This document shows positions 35,672-48,989 of a stretch of 64,000 nucleotides of DNA, piece after piece (position 1 is the first letter of the stretch; every line of letters starts with the position of its first letter). The translations under genes and the position numbers were made by a program. Below the pieces are notes generated by a model, which saw nothing but the letters and a program-made list of their open reading frames with translations, had not been told where the DNA came from and searched no databases. The stretch comes from Nissolia schottii (Eukaryota > Streptophyta > Magnoliopsida > Fabales > Fabaceae): the NCBI GenBank assembly GCA_003254905.1, contig QANU01109201.1:61561-125560 (forward strand), written 5' to 3'.

Positions 35672-36859
35672 NATTAAAGTACATTTAGACAAAAGATGAT
35701 ATCATTGTGCATTAAAACTAATGTTCTTGGCATATCGATTATGAACAAAGAATAAGTCAAGGCATGTCAAAATCAATTGGGCCTCACAGGTTAGTGTGTG
35801 TCACTCGTCACTCAAAGTGTATAAGTTCATCCAATGCTCTCTCAAACACTACACTAAAGTCACCTCGATAAGCTTGACTTTCTTCTAAGCATCATAGATC
35901 ACCAAATATATATAACATGCATCAAGAGGTCTTTTAAAAGTTGTAATGGGGTCAAGGTCAAGGTAGGATATTCATATGGCCAGTGAGCTAAAGTCTAAGA
36001 CTTAGTAGAATTCATGGCATATGTGCTTAAATAACGGTGCAAGGACCTTGATTTCCATTAGCTTCTCTTGCCAGTGCTTACTCATAGCTTTAGGGGATCA
36101 TTTTTGTTAGTGCACCTAATTGGTTGTTTTTGAAAAAGAGCAACACCCTTTTTTTTATGGGTATTTTCCAACCAATAGGAGTAATTGTGGTTGCTCTTCC
36201 CCCTACTTGAATGTTACATGGCCTCATGTAACCCCACACTTATTGCTTAGCACATATGAACAGATGGACCACAATTCTCCTAAGCTCTAAAGCTAGGTGT
36301 ATCATGGTTTTACTTGGTTTAATGGCTCGTAATGGCTAATTATTCAATAAAAGGCTTCAAAGCTCAAAGGGCTATCAAGGGTCAAATATCCAAGGTAGGC
36401 TCGTATGGATATGTAAGCTAAATGTACAAGAAATGCCTCAATCATATCACATGTCACATACAAAGATAAAATGTAATGCAGAGAATCAGGCAAGTTCTGG
36501 ACTTGAACACTAGTGAGTGTACACACAACAAAGAAAGGAATGACATGTAGTGTTGTCATGCGATAAATGGCTCAAAAGCTTACCAGGTAATATCTTCAAT
36601 TAATTAGAACATGCCAAGATTTTTAAATGCTCAATCAAACATAATGCCATAATTAACATAACAATTCACATTGCACAAATCGATCATCAACCAGTCTAAA
36701 TTACCCCTAATTGATGAATTCCCAAAATTATTGCACAGTTAAAACCTTTAACTTTCCCACCCCACACTTGAAAAATTGTACTAGCTTTGATGCACAAGAC
36801 AGGGCAAGAAAGAAAATATAAAGATAAAACTAATAAGAGAAAAGGAAAGAAAAGCTCAC

Positions 36860-39560
36860 AAACGGTGGGTTGTCTCCCACCCAGCACTTTTGTTTAACGT
36901 CCTTAAGTTGGACGTTTGATAGCAGCTTCCTTGGTCATGGGATGGCAAGAAATTGAACCTCCACTTCCTCTTGGAGATATCCAGCAGTGTCGTGGTACGG
37001 CTTAAGACGGTGTCTGTTGACTGCAAATGTACTAGCAGTCTTTGGATCCTTGAGCTCGATTTTATCATACGGGTAGACTTTGGTAACCACATATGGTCCA
37101 TCCCACCGAGATCAGAGTTTTCCGGGCATGAGTTTGAGCCTAGAGTTATAAAGCAGCACCAATTGTCCTTCTTGAAAAGATTTGCGTAGAATGTGCTTAT
37201 CATGGAACAACTTGGTTTTTTCCTTGTATAGCCGGGAATTCGCATAAGCATCCAACCGGAGTTCTTCCAATTGTTGGAGTCGTAACTTCCGGTGGCCCCC
37301 AGCTTGCTCTAAATCCATGTTGCATTGTTTAACAGCCCAATATGCCCGATGCTCCAATTCTACTGGCAGGTGGCAAGGCTTGCCAAATACCAGTCGAAAT
37401 GGACTCATCCCAATGAGAGTCTTGTATGCGGTCCTATATGCCCAAAGAGCCTCATCCAAACGCAACGATCAGTCCTTCCTGTTTGGCTTGACCATTTTCT
37501 CCAGGATTCCCTTAATTTCCCGGTTAGACACTTCGGTTTGCTCGTTAGTTTGGGGATGGTAGGGGGTGGATACCCTATGAACAACCCCGTATTTACGGAG
37601 CAAAGCTTCCATGCGCCGGTTACAAAAATGTGTTCCCTAGTCACTGACAATCGCTCTCGGCATTCCAAACCTGCAAAAGATATTAGATTGAACAAAAGAC
37701 ACAACTACAGCAGCATCATTAGACCTAGTGGCAATTGCTTCTATCCATTTGGATACATAATCTAGCCAAAAGGATATAAGTATAACCATGAGAGACAGGA
37801 AATGGGCCCATGAAATCAAGCCCCCATACATCAAAAATTTCACAAAATAACAATGGTTGTTGGGGCATTTCATTCCTCCAAGTAATGTTACTTGTTCTTT
37901 GAATTGTTCACATGATTTACAGAATTCATAGGCATCTTTAAATAATGAAGGCCAATAAAATCCTGAATCTAAAACCTTTCTGGCTGTGCATTGGGGTCCA
38001 AAGTGGCCACCACTTGCAAAAGTATGGCAAAATTTGAGAATGGACTCAAATTCAGAGCTTGGAACACATCGTCTAATTACTTGGTCACTGCCAATTTTCC
38101 AAAGATAAGGGTCCTCCCATAGATAATACTTAGCATCGCTCTTTAGCTTTGCTAATTGGGTTTTTGAAAAATGTGGGGGCCCTTTATTCGAGACCAAGTA
38201 ATTTACGATGTCCGCATACCATGGTCTTTCTGATATCATTAATAAGGATTCATCGGCAAAGTCATCCCGAAGTGGAAAGGGGGTGGGTGAGATGCGTGTC
38301 AGGCGACTTAGATGGTCTGCCACTAGATTTTCTGCTCCACTTTTATCTTTTATTTCTAAATCAAATTCTTGGAGTAGTAGCATCCATCTAATAAGCCTTG
38401 GTTTGGCCTCGGGTTTTTTCAGAAGGTCCTTAAGAGCTGCGTGATCTGTATACACCACCACTTTAGAACCAAGTAAATAAGATCAGAATTTATCAAGAGC
38501 AAACACTATAGCTAAAAGTTCCTTTTCTGTAGTGGTGTAGTTAGATTGTGCGGCATCCAAAGTCCTTTGAGGCATAAGCTATGACATGAGGAAACTTACC
38601 AACCCTTTGGGAAAGCACAACACGTACAACATGGTCAGATGCATCGCACATTATTTCAAATAGCAACCCCCAATCTGGTGGCTGAATGATAGGGGTTATC
38701 GTCAAGGCATGCTTTAAGGTATCAAACGCTTCCTTGCACGTATCATTAAAAGCAAAGTCTGTATCTTTGTGCAATAGGGAGGTAAGGGGATGGGCGATTT
38801 TGCTAAAGTCCTTAATGAATCTTCTGTAAAAACCTGCATGTCCAAGGAAAGAACGAATCTCCCGTACGCATGCGGGGTAAGGCAAAGAAGAAATATCATC
38901 TATTTTGGCAGGCTCGACAGCAATTCCCTTGCTAGAGACTACGTGCCCTAAAACTATACCTTGTTGTACCATAAAGTGACATTTTTCATAATTTAGGACA
39001 AGGTTAGTTTCAATGCAACGTTCAAGTACTCTAGCAAGGCTTGCTAAACAAGAATCAAAAGAAGTTCCAAAAACAGTAAAGTCATCTATAAACACTTCCA
39101 TGCAATCTTCTAGAAAATCAGAAAAAATGCTCATCATACAGCGTTGGAATGTAGCAGGTGCATTGCAGAGTCCGAATGGCATCCTTCGATAAGCAAATGT
39201 ACCAAAGGGACACGTGAAGGTGGTCTTTTCTTGATCCTCCGGGGCAATGTGAATCTGGAAATTACCTGTATAACCATCAAGAAAACAATAATGAGATTTA
39301 CCTGCCAGTCTTTCAAGCATTTGATCGATGAAGGGCAGGGGATAGTGATCCTTGCGAGTGGCATTGGTGAGGCGTCGGTAATCAATGCAAACACGCCAGC
39401 TGTTTTGTACTCTGGTGGGGATCAACTCATTGTTCTCATTCTTTACCACCGTGATTCCAGATTTTTTGGGGACCACTTGCACTAGGCTCACCCACTCACT
39501 GTCTGAAATAGGATAGATAATGCCAGCTTTTAAAAGCTTCATTACTTCCTTTTTCACAAC
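36860..39560 (-). pseudogene. Pol region (RT, RNase H, integrase) of Athila element A
   Basis: Reverse transcriptase shows the WRVCIDYRRLN and FIDDFTVFG motifs, RNase H the YTDHAALK block, and integrase an HHCC zinc-finger arrangement with GHFGP and CKSCEQFK. Order and motifs are those of the Athila clade. The frame is not continuous. Confidence 0.88.
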
Positions 39561-39799
39561 ATCTTGAATGAGTGGATTGAGCCATCTCTTCGGTTATCTA
39601 ACTGGCTTTGCCCCTTCTTCTAGGAGTATCCTATGTGTACATGTGGAAGGGCTGATTCCAGTGATGTCATCTATGGTCCACCCAATGGCTTTCTTGTGCT
39701 TCTTGAGCACACCGACCAATCTTTCTTCCTCCTGAGAGGAGAGATCATTTGCTATAATCACTGGTAGCGAGTTATCTTTTCCCAGGAAAGTATATTTGA

Positions 39800-42413
39800 G
39801 ATGAGAAGGAAGAGCCTTTAATTCTGGACTTGCCGCTTTACTGTCTGTTCCTGAACTTCACTTAATTCTAAAACAGGAGATGCGTTAAGTACATCAAATT
39901 CAGAATTCACAAAATTATTACCCAAACCTTCTTGAAGGGACTTGTCTACCTCTTTACAGGCAGAACATAGTTTACTGATACCATCACAGTCAGGGCATTC
40001 AAATTCAGATGTTAAGTTTATCATTTTATCAGCCTAGGGATCATACGTGTCCAAAATTAAGGAGTCAATAACATCAATTTGAAAAATTGAATGTTCTTCC
40101 GAAGGGTAATGCATGGCCTCAGGTAAACCAAATTGCACATGCATATCCTCGCATTCCATGGATAATGTACTAGCGTGTACATCAATCTTGGCCTGTGCAG
40201 TTTTCAAAAATGGGCGTCCTAAGATTAATGTTGGCTGGTGGACATGACTATCATTTTCCATTTCTAATACATAGAAGTCTGTGGGAAATATTAAATCGTT
40301 TACCTTAACTAGGACATCTTCTAATATACCTTCTGGTCGGGCGGTACTGCGGTTAGCGAGTTGTATGATTAATCCGGTCGGCTTGAGGATTCCCGTGTGT
40401 AAGGATTTGTAAATAGACTTCGGCATAACATTGATGGCTGCTCCTAAATCTGCCAAGGCCTTTGTGAATAATCTTTGAACTATAACACAAGGAACTAAAA
40501 ACGTACCTGGGTCTATACACTTGGGAGGTAATGGGCTAGATTTGATGATGGATGACACATTTGCTCCCATGCTGACTTGGGTAGTGTCTTTTAGCCTTCC
40601 CTTGTTGGTGCACAAGTCCTTCAAGAACTTTGCATACTTTGGAATTTGTCTAATTACTTCTAGCAAGGGGATGTTTACCTCTACCTTCTGGAATGTGTCT
40701 AAGAACTCTTTTTCCAGTTGAAGTGTAGCATCTGACTTAGGTTTGGGACCTTTGTGCGGGAAAGGAAGTGGGACGGGTGCTTCTCCTGTCTGCAGTGGTT
40801 CCGGGCACTGTTTAGGTCCTTCGGTCTGCATCAAACCTTCTGCTTCAGTGTCACTGCTAGAGTTTTCTTCTCTGGCTTTTCCTCCAGAGTCTTTTTCGTG
40901 ACTGCTAGGTTCTTCAGAATCTTCAACCTGTGGTGCCTGCAAAATAGTACCAGATCTTAAGGCGATAGCACTTACATTTGCTCGAGGGCTTGGAACAGTC
41001 TGAGAGGGAAGATGGGATGAGCTGTCGGTTGTGACTGCTTGTTTGAATGGATTTCATTCTATATTGCTGACAAGGCAGCCTCATACTTCTTTTGGGACGC
41101 CTGCATATCCTGCATCATTTTTAACATTTCATGTAACATAGGATTCTCAGGTGTAGGGGCAGCTTGTGGAAGTTGTGGAGAAGGATGAAACTGTTGTTGT
41201 GGCACGGGTTGGAACTGCTGTTGTGACCTCTGGGGAGGAGGCACATATCTTCTTTGTTATTGTTGTGGGAATGGTTTGGCTTGGGGTTGTGAATTAAGCG
41301 TGTTGGAGTTGTTACCCCATTTAAATGCCGAGTTGTCCTTCCAGCCTGGGTTGTAGGTATTACTGTAGGGATCATACCTCTGCTGGTTGGACTGATCTGG
41401 CTTACCCGGAAACATGGCTGCAACTGTGGAAGTCTCGTCCCTGAGTAGTGGACACTGCTCGGGGGAGTGAGAGGTGCCATCACGACAAAGAGAGCAAACC
41501 GCTTGAGTTTGGTGTCCCATGGCCAAAACACTGACCATGTCTGCCAATTTGTCAACTTTTTCTGTAAGAGACACAAACTCATTGTTTGGGCGGTCAACAG
41601 CAACTCCATATGCTCCTTTGGTATGCCGGTTAGCTCGCATCTCGTATCTAGAATGATCAGCCATTTCACTGATCAATTGTCTGGCTTCTTCTGGTGTTTT
41701 TCTATTTTTCAAGATTCCACCAGCAGCTGAATCAATCCATTTCCGGTCCATGAGACTGAGACCTTCATAGAAGTGCTCCAAGAGTTGTACGTCAGTGAAC
41801 CCATGGTGAGGACACATGTCGCACAAACTTTGGAATCTCTCCCAATATTCTCCTAAGGTCTCATCAGGCCTTTGCTGGATTCCAGAAATTTCTTTCCGTA
41901 GAGCGGACACTCGGCTAGCTGGGAAGTATTTTTCAAGGAACAGTTTCTTCAGGCCCAGCCAACTATTTACTGCTTGGTGAGGAATACTGTAATACCAGTC
42001 TCGGCCGCACCCTCCAGAGAGAATGGGAAAACTTTAAGCTTTACCAAGTCAGAGGTCACGGACTGAGATCTCATAGTATTACACGTCATAACGAACACCT
42101 TGAGATAGCGGTGTGGGTTTTCCGACGGCAAGCCATGGAACTTGGGTAAATGATGTAAAAAATTGGACTTTATTTCAAAGTCCACGGCACCGTCAGGGAA
42201 AACCACACCGGATGGCTCATAAGAGTAGTCAGGAGCTGCTAACTCGCGCCATGTTTGGGCGGGATTTGCCATGATTCCTGTCACAGAAATAGTATTATCA
42301 GTAGTAAAAGGGGGTTCTCTTTGTTGCCTCAATTCCCTCCTAATTCTCCTTAGCGTTCTATAGATTTCTGGATCAAAACTAGCTAAGGTAAGGTCAGGCA
42401 AGGAACGAGTCAT
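39800..42413 (-). pseudogene. Gag and protease region of Athila element A
   Basis: The capsid-like part carries RRPDETLGEYWERFQ-type and HHGFTDVQLLEHFYEGL text, then a cysteine knuckle-like segment (about 41430-41490), a Gln/Pro-rich stretch and the aspartic protease with LADLGAAINVMPKS. It is decayed, with several breaks. Confidence 0.85.
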
Positions 42414-42492
42414 ACATGAGAACTAAAACTATATAACAAAAAGGAAAAGGAAAGAAAGGAAGAGAGAAGAAAAGGGTTTGGCTAAATTGCTT

Positions 42493-42509
42493 CCCCGGCA
42501 ACGACGCCA
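42493..42509 (-). other. Primer-binding site of element A
   Basis: The minus strand reads TGGCGTCGTTGCCGGGG, complementary to the 3' end of plant tRNA-Asp with one mismatch. It lies four bases inside the LTR edge at 42514. Confidence 0.85.
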
Positions 42510-42513
42510 AATT

Positions 42514-43441
42514 TGACGCTTACCAAAATGTCGTTAGATTTTAGTGCGCGATCAAATAATAATTTATAAACCAAGAAAACCCCAAAAATGTAGTAAAGGG
42601 GGTTAACCTAGGTCGTCTCTCAAGAAAGCAATTTAGAACCAATTACAAGTTTAACTAAATCGGGGGGTTTGTTTGATGAATTTAAAAGAGATTAAAACGA
42701 GAGTAAAACAACAATGATAAAAGCAATATCCTGCATACTGCGTTTCTAAATCAAGGATTAATTTTCATTGGTTCTTAGTTCATTATTCATAAAATAGGAT
42801 GTTGTTTATTGGTTGAAATCTCTAACCAATTTGCAATTCATTTAGAGACTACGATCATCAGTTCCCTAAGCATTTGTTAATACAGGAATTAAAACTAAGA
42901 TCTCAGCATTAAAATCCCATATTAATTAAGTACCAATTGCACAACCTAATTAAATCTAATTAGTTTCCCAACATAGTTTAATAAGTCTTATAATCGTCAA
43001 GATTCATTAATCTAGATTTAACCCTTAACTAATAACATGCAATCGCTATATCATTAATTGGGGCGGAACAATTCATGAATAATCGTTAAGTGCAAGACCT
43101 CGAATTAATCCTAATCTAGAGTTACCACATGCAAGATATTAATAAACTATTCCTCCATGATTGGAGGATTAAAACTCATAACAAGTAAAGAGAAAGAAAG
43201 AGTAAATAACAATGGAAGATAGGAACAATATAACCTGGATTTAATTCGGCAGAACTTCGTTACAAATCTTGAAAGATCACAAAGCACTCTAACATAAACC
43301 TAAGTGCTTAAAATAAAATGTAAAAAGTGTAGAAAATGAAAGGAAAAGGTAAAGTTCTCGGCCTAGGAGAACTTGGGTGGATGGTGGAAGAGATGATCCT
43401 CAAATGAGTGCCTTGGCCCTCTATTTATAGGCCAAGGTTCG
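42514..43441 (-). repeat. 5' LTR of element A, interrupted by the N gap
   Basis: It begins TGACGCTTACC on the plus strand and matches the LTR at 51914 onward up to just past the TATA box (43421-43430), where the N run begins. The lost part is the GC-rich motif cluster. Confidence 0.88.
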
Positions 43442-43727
43442 NNNNNNNNNNNNNNNNNNNNNNNNNNNNNNNNNNNNNNNNNNNNNNNNNNNNNNNNNNN
43501 NNNNNNNNNNNNNNNNNNNNNNNNNNNNNNNNNNNNNNNNNNNNNNNNNNNNNNNNNNNNNNNNNNNNNNNNNNNNNNNNNNNNNNNNNNNNNNNNNNNN
43601 NNNNNNNNNNNNNNNNNNNNNNNNNNNNNNNNNNNNNNNNNNNNNNNNNNNNNNNNNNNNNNNNNNNNNNNNNNNNNNNNNNNNNNNNNNNNNNNNNNNN
43701 NNNNNNNNNNNNNNNNNNNNNNNNNNN
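43442..43727. other. Assembly gap (286 N)
   Basis: The gap lies between two overlapping portions of LTR sequence. The sequence before it corresponds to 53135 of the right-hand LTR, while the sequence after it corresponds to 52599, an earlier LTR position. Confidence 0.98.
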
Positions 43728-44887
43728 CATATTAATTAAGTACCAATTGCATAACCTAATTAAATCTAATTAGTTTCCCAAAGAGTTCCTTAATCATAGT
43801 TTAATAAGTCTTACAATCGTCAAGATTCATTAATCTAGATTTAACCCTTAACTAATAACATGCAATCGCTATATCATTAATTGGGGCGGAACAATTCATG
43901 AATAATCGTTAAGCGCAAGACCTCGAATTAATCCTAATCTAGAGTTACCGCATGCAAGACATTAATAAACTATTGCTCCATGATTGGAGGATTAAAACTC
44001 ATAACAAGTAAAGAGAAAGAAAGAGTAAATAACAATGGAAGATAGGAACAATAGAACCTGGATTTAATTAGGCAAAACTTCGTTACAAATCTTGAAAGAT
44101 CACAAAGCACTCTAACATAAACCTAAGTGCTTAAAATAAAATGTAAAAAGTGTAGAAAATGAAAGGAAAAGGTGAAGTTCTCGGCCTAGGAGAACTTGGG
44201 TGGATGGTGGAAGAGATGATCCTCAAATGAGTGCCTTGGCCCTCTATTTATAGGCAAAGGTTCGAGCACACCGCTTAGTGGTTTAGCACCATCGCTGAGT
44301 GGTTTGAGGCATATCGCTGAGCGGCTTGGCGGTGGCGCTGAGCGGCTGAGTCAATCCCGATAGCTTACGCGGCTTCATTAAATGCTCCAGCCAGCTTTTG
44401 CAGGGGCGGCGCCGCCATCTGAGCTGGCGCTAGGCTGGCGCAATAAATGCGCCGGTGCAAGTGGGTACTTTCGCTCAGCGGCAAAGTGTTCACCGCTGAG
44501 CGATTCTTGATCATTCGCTGAGCATTACCTTCTGTTTCGCTGAGCGCTGCCTTGATTATCACTGAGCGGTTCTTTGCTTACCGCGCTGAGTGATTGTATG
44601 CTTGTTCTCCTCTTTTGTTCCTTTGCTTCATTCTTCAAGGATGGAGTCTTCACTTCATATCTTCAATGACCCTCTTGAACCTTTGTTTCTTGTAATTCAA
44701 AATAGAAAACTCCAAAAGAGATATTAAATTCTAAGAGTAAAATAATGCCTAATCTTTCCGTTTTTCTCAATTCCTCACATAAGAAGATAATGTGCAAAAA
44801 ATATCAATTAAGTATTAAAACCACACATTTTAGTATGCATTTGTTCACTTATAGAGTAATAACTTAGGGTACAAAATCCACTTATCA
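43728..44887 (-). repeat. 3' LTR of element B, or shared middle LTR
   Basis: This matches 52599-53756 along its length and ends CCACTTATCA. The next bases on the minus strand, read toward the LTR, are AGTGTGGGGTAATT, a polypurine-like tract, so it is positioned as the 3' LTR of element B. A TATA box lies at 44244-44253 and the CGCTGAGCG cluster at 44256-44596. Confidence 0.85.
44256..44596. repeat. CGCTGAGCG cluster in the middle LTR
   Basis: About ten degenerate copies in two groups flank a GC-rich centre with GCAATAAATGCGCCGGTGC. Confidence 0.85.
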
Positions 44888-46259
44888 AATTACCCCACAC
44901 TTGAACAATTGCATGTCCTCATGCAAGAAACTAAGAACTTTAAACGAACAAAGATAATGGAAAATCTTTTTGGTGCAGCGACACTATTTACATCCTCTTA
45001 CAAAGCGGCGAAACTCAGGGAGGCACTTAAGCCGACTCACTAATTACCAAACAACTGTGCAAAATACATGACAATTCAAAAATCAAAGTACATTTAGACA
45101 AAATATGATATCATTGTGCATTAAAACTAATGTTCTTGGCATATCGATTGAACAAAGAATAAGTCAAGGCATGTCAAAATCAATTGGGCCTCACAGGTTA
45201 GTGTGTGTCACTCGTCACTCAAAGTGTATAAGTTCATCCAATGCTCTCTCAAACACTACACTAAAGTCGCCTCCATAAGCTTGACTTTCTTCTAAGCATC
45301 ATAGATCACCAAATATATATAACATGCATCAAGAGGTCTTTTAAAAGTTGTAATGGGGTCAAGGTCAAGATAGGATATTCATATGGCCGGTGAGCTAAAG
45401 TCTAAGACTTAGTAGAATTCATGGCATGTGTGCTTAAACAACGATGCAAGGACCTTGATTTCCATTAGCTTTTCTTGCCACTGCTTACTCATAGCTTTAG
45501 GGGATCATTTTTGTTAGTGCACCTAATTGGTTGTTTTTGCAAAAGAGCAACACCCTTTTTTTTATGGATATTTTCCAACCAATAGGAGTAATTGTGGTTG
45601 CTCTCCTCCCTACTTGAACGTTACATGGCCTCATATAACCCCACACTTATTACTTATCACATATGAACAGATGGACCACAATTCTCCTAAGCTCTAAAGC
45701 TAGGCGTATCATGGTTTTACTTGGTTTAATGGCTCGTAATGGCTAATTATGCAATAAAAGGCTTCAAAGCTCAAAGGGCTATCAAGGGTCAAATATCCAA
45801 GGTAGGCTCGTATGGATATGTAAGCTAAATGTACAAGAAATGCCTCAATCATATCACATGTCACATACAAAGGTAAAACGTAATGCAGAGAATCAGGCAA
45901 GTTCTGGACTTGAACACTAGTGAGTGTACACACAACAAAGAAAGGAATGACATGTAGTGTTGTCATCCGATAAACGGCTGAAAAGCTTACTAGGTAATAT
46001 CTTCAATTAATTAGAACATACCATGATTTATAAAATGCTCAATCAAACATAATGCCATAATTAACATAACAATTCACATTGCACAAATCAGTCATCAACC
46101 AGTCTAAATTACCCCTAATTGATGAATTCCCAGAATTATTACACAGTTAAAACCTTTAACTTTCCCACCCCACACTTGAAAAATTGTACTAGCTTTGATG
46201 CACAAGACAGGGCAAGAAAGAAAAGATAAAGATAAAACAAATAAGAGAAAAGGAAAGAA

Positions 46260-48980
46260 AAGCTCACAAATGGTGGGTTGTCTCCCACCCTGCACTTTTG
46301 TTTAACGTCCTTAAGTTGGATGTTTGATAGCAGCTTCCTTGGTCATGGGATGGCAAGAAATTGAACCTCCACTTCCTCTTGGAGATTTCCAACAGTGTCG
46401 TGGTATGGCTTAAGACGGTGTCCGTTGACTGCAAATGTACTAGCAGTCTTTGGATCATTGAGCTCGATTTTACCGTACGGGTAGACTTTGGTAACCACAT
46501 ATGGTCCATCCCACCGAGATAGGAGGTTTCCGGGCATGAGTTTGAGCCTAGAGTTATAAAGCAGCACCAATTGTCCTTCTTGAAAAGATTTGCGTAGAAT
46601 GTGCTTATCATGAAACAACTTGGTTTTTTCCTTGTATAGCCAGGAATTCTCGTAAGCATCTAACCGGAGTTCTTCTAAATGTTGGAGTTATAACTTCCGG
46701 TGGCCCCCAGCTTGCTCTAAATCCATGTTGCATTGTTTAACAGCCCAATATGCCCGATTCTTCAATTCTACTAGCAGTGGCAAGGCTTGCCAAATACCAG
46801 TCGAAATGGACTCATCCTAATGGGAGTCTTGTATGCGGTCCTATATGCCCAAAGAGCCTTATCCAAACGCAACGACCAGTCCTTCCTGTTTGGCTTGACC
46901 ATTTTCTCCAGGATTCCCTTAATTTCCCGGTTAGACACTTCGGGTTGCCTGTTAGTTTGGGGATGGTAGGGGGTGGATACCCTATGAACAACCCCGTATT
47001 TACGGAGTAAAGCTTCCATGCGCCGGTTACAAAAATGTGTTCCCTGGTCACTGACAATCGCTCTCGGCATTCCAAACCTGCAAAAGATATTAGATCGAAC
47101 AAAAGACAAAACTACGGCAACATTATTAGACCTGGTGGCAATTGCTTCTATCCATTTGGATACATAATCTACAGTCAAAAGGATATAAGTATAATCATGA
47201 GAGACAGGAAATGGGCCCATGAAATCAAGCCCCCATACATAAAAAATTTCACAAAATAACAATGGTTGTTGGGGCATTTCATTCCTCCAAGTAATGTTAC
47301 CTGTTCTTTGACATTGTTCACATGATTTACAGAATTCATAGGCATCTTTAAATAATGAAGGCCAATAAAATCTTGAATCTAAAACCTTTCTGGCTGTGCA
47401 TTGGAGTCCAAAGTAGCCACCACTTGCAAAAGTATGACAAAATTTGAGAATGGACTCAAATTCAGAGCTTGGAACACATCGTCTAATTACTTGGTCACTG
47501 CCAATTTTCCAAAGATAAGGGTCCTCTCATAGATAATACTTAGCATCACTCTTTAGCTTTGCTAATTGGGTTTTTGAAAAATGTGGGGGCCCTTTATTCG
47601 AGACCAAGTAATTTACGATGTCCGCATACCATGGTCTTTCTGATATCATTAATAAGGATTTATCGGGAAAGTCATCCCGAAGTGGAAAAGGGTCGGGTGA
47701 GATGTGTGTCAGGCGACTTAGATGGTTTGCTACTAGATTTTCTGCTCCACTTTTATCTTTTATTTGTAAATCAAATTCTTGGAGTAGTAGCATCCATCTA
47801 ATAAGCCTTGGTTTGGCCTTGGGTTTTTTCAGAAGGTACTTAAGAGCTGCGTGATCTGTATACACCACCACTTTAGAACCAAGCAAATAAGATCGGAATT
47901 TATCAAGAGCAAACACTATAGCTAAAAGTTCCTTTTCTATAGTGGTGTAGTTAGATTGTGCGGCATCCAAAGTCCTTGAGGCATAAGCTATGACATGAGG
48001 AAACTTACCAACCCTTTGGGAAAGCACAACACCTACAACATAGTCAGATGCATCGCACATTATTTCAAATGGCAACCCCCAATCTGGCGGCTGAATGATA
48101 GGGGTTGTCGTCAAGGCATGCTTTAAGGTATCAAACGCTTCCTTGCACGTATCATTAAAAACAAAGTCTGTATCTTTGTGCAACAGGGAGGTAAGGGGAT
48201 GAGCGATTTTGCTAAAGTCCTTGATGAATCTTCTGTAAAAACCTGCATGTCCAAGGAAAGAACGAATCTCCCGCACGCATGCGGGGTAAGGGAAAGAAGA
48301 AATAACATCTATTTTGGCAGGGTCGACGGCAATTCCCTTGCTAGAGACTACGTGCCCTAAAACTATACCTTGTTGTACCATAAAGTGACATTTTTCATAA
48401 TTTAGGACAAGGTTAGTTTCAATGCAACGTTGAAGCACTCTAGCAAGGCTTTCTAAACAAGAATCAAAAGAAGTTCCAAAAATAGTAAAGTCATCCATAA
48501 ACACTTCCATGCAATCTTCCGGAAAATCAGAAAAAATGCTCATCATACAACGTTGGAATGTAGCAGGTGCATTGCAGAGTCCGAATGGCATCCTCCGATA
48601 AGCAAATGTACCAAAGGGACCCGTGAAGGTGGTCTTTTCTTGATCCTCCGGGGCAATGTGAATCTGGAAATAACCTGTATAACCATCAAGAAAACAATAA
48701 TGAGATTTACCTGCCTGTTTTTCAAGCATTTGATCGATGAAGGGCAGGGGATAGTGATCCCTGCGAGTGGCGTTGTTGAGGCGTCAGTAATCAATGCAAA
48801 CACGCCAGCTGTTTTGTACTCTGGTGGGGATCAACTCATTGTTCTCATTCTTTACCACCGTGATTACAGATTTTTTGGGGACCACTTGCACTGGGCTCAC
48901 CCACTCACTGTGTGAAATAGGATAGATAATGCCAGCTTTTAAAAGCTTCATTACTTCCTTTTTCACAACATCTTGAATGA
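46260..48980 (-). pseudogene. Pol region of Athila element B
   Basis: Reverse transcriptase (FMDDFTIFG), RNase H ([11 protein letters not shown]) and integrase (GLDFMGPFP, then [12 protein letters not shown]) are all recognisable and collinear with element A. The reverse transcriptase-RNase H part is the best-preserved pol segment in the window. Confidence 0.88.
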
Positions 48981-48989
48981 GTGGATTGC

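Larger units (their letters stand above)
35673..43441 (-). mobile_element. Athila-type Ty3/gypsy element A
   Basis: In minus-strand order: an LTR (42514 to the N gap), a tRNA-Asp primer site, gag (about 42410-41060), protease (about 40940-39800, DLGA motif), reverse transcriptase and RNase H (about 39560-38280) and integrase (about 38280-36860). About 1.2 kb of 3' non-coding sequence follows, without an env-like frame. Its 3' end and 3' LTR are missing at the N at 35672. It is nearly identical in sequence to element B. It is broken in several places (roughly six to ten). High similarity to B and between the LTR copies suggests recent activity or recent duplication. Confidence 0.88.

Noticed and set aside
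35673-36850. Possible env-like gene 3' of the Athila integrase
   Set aside because: The stretch is AT-rich and non-coding in both elements; only short frames without hydrophobic or signal features shared between copies.
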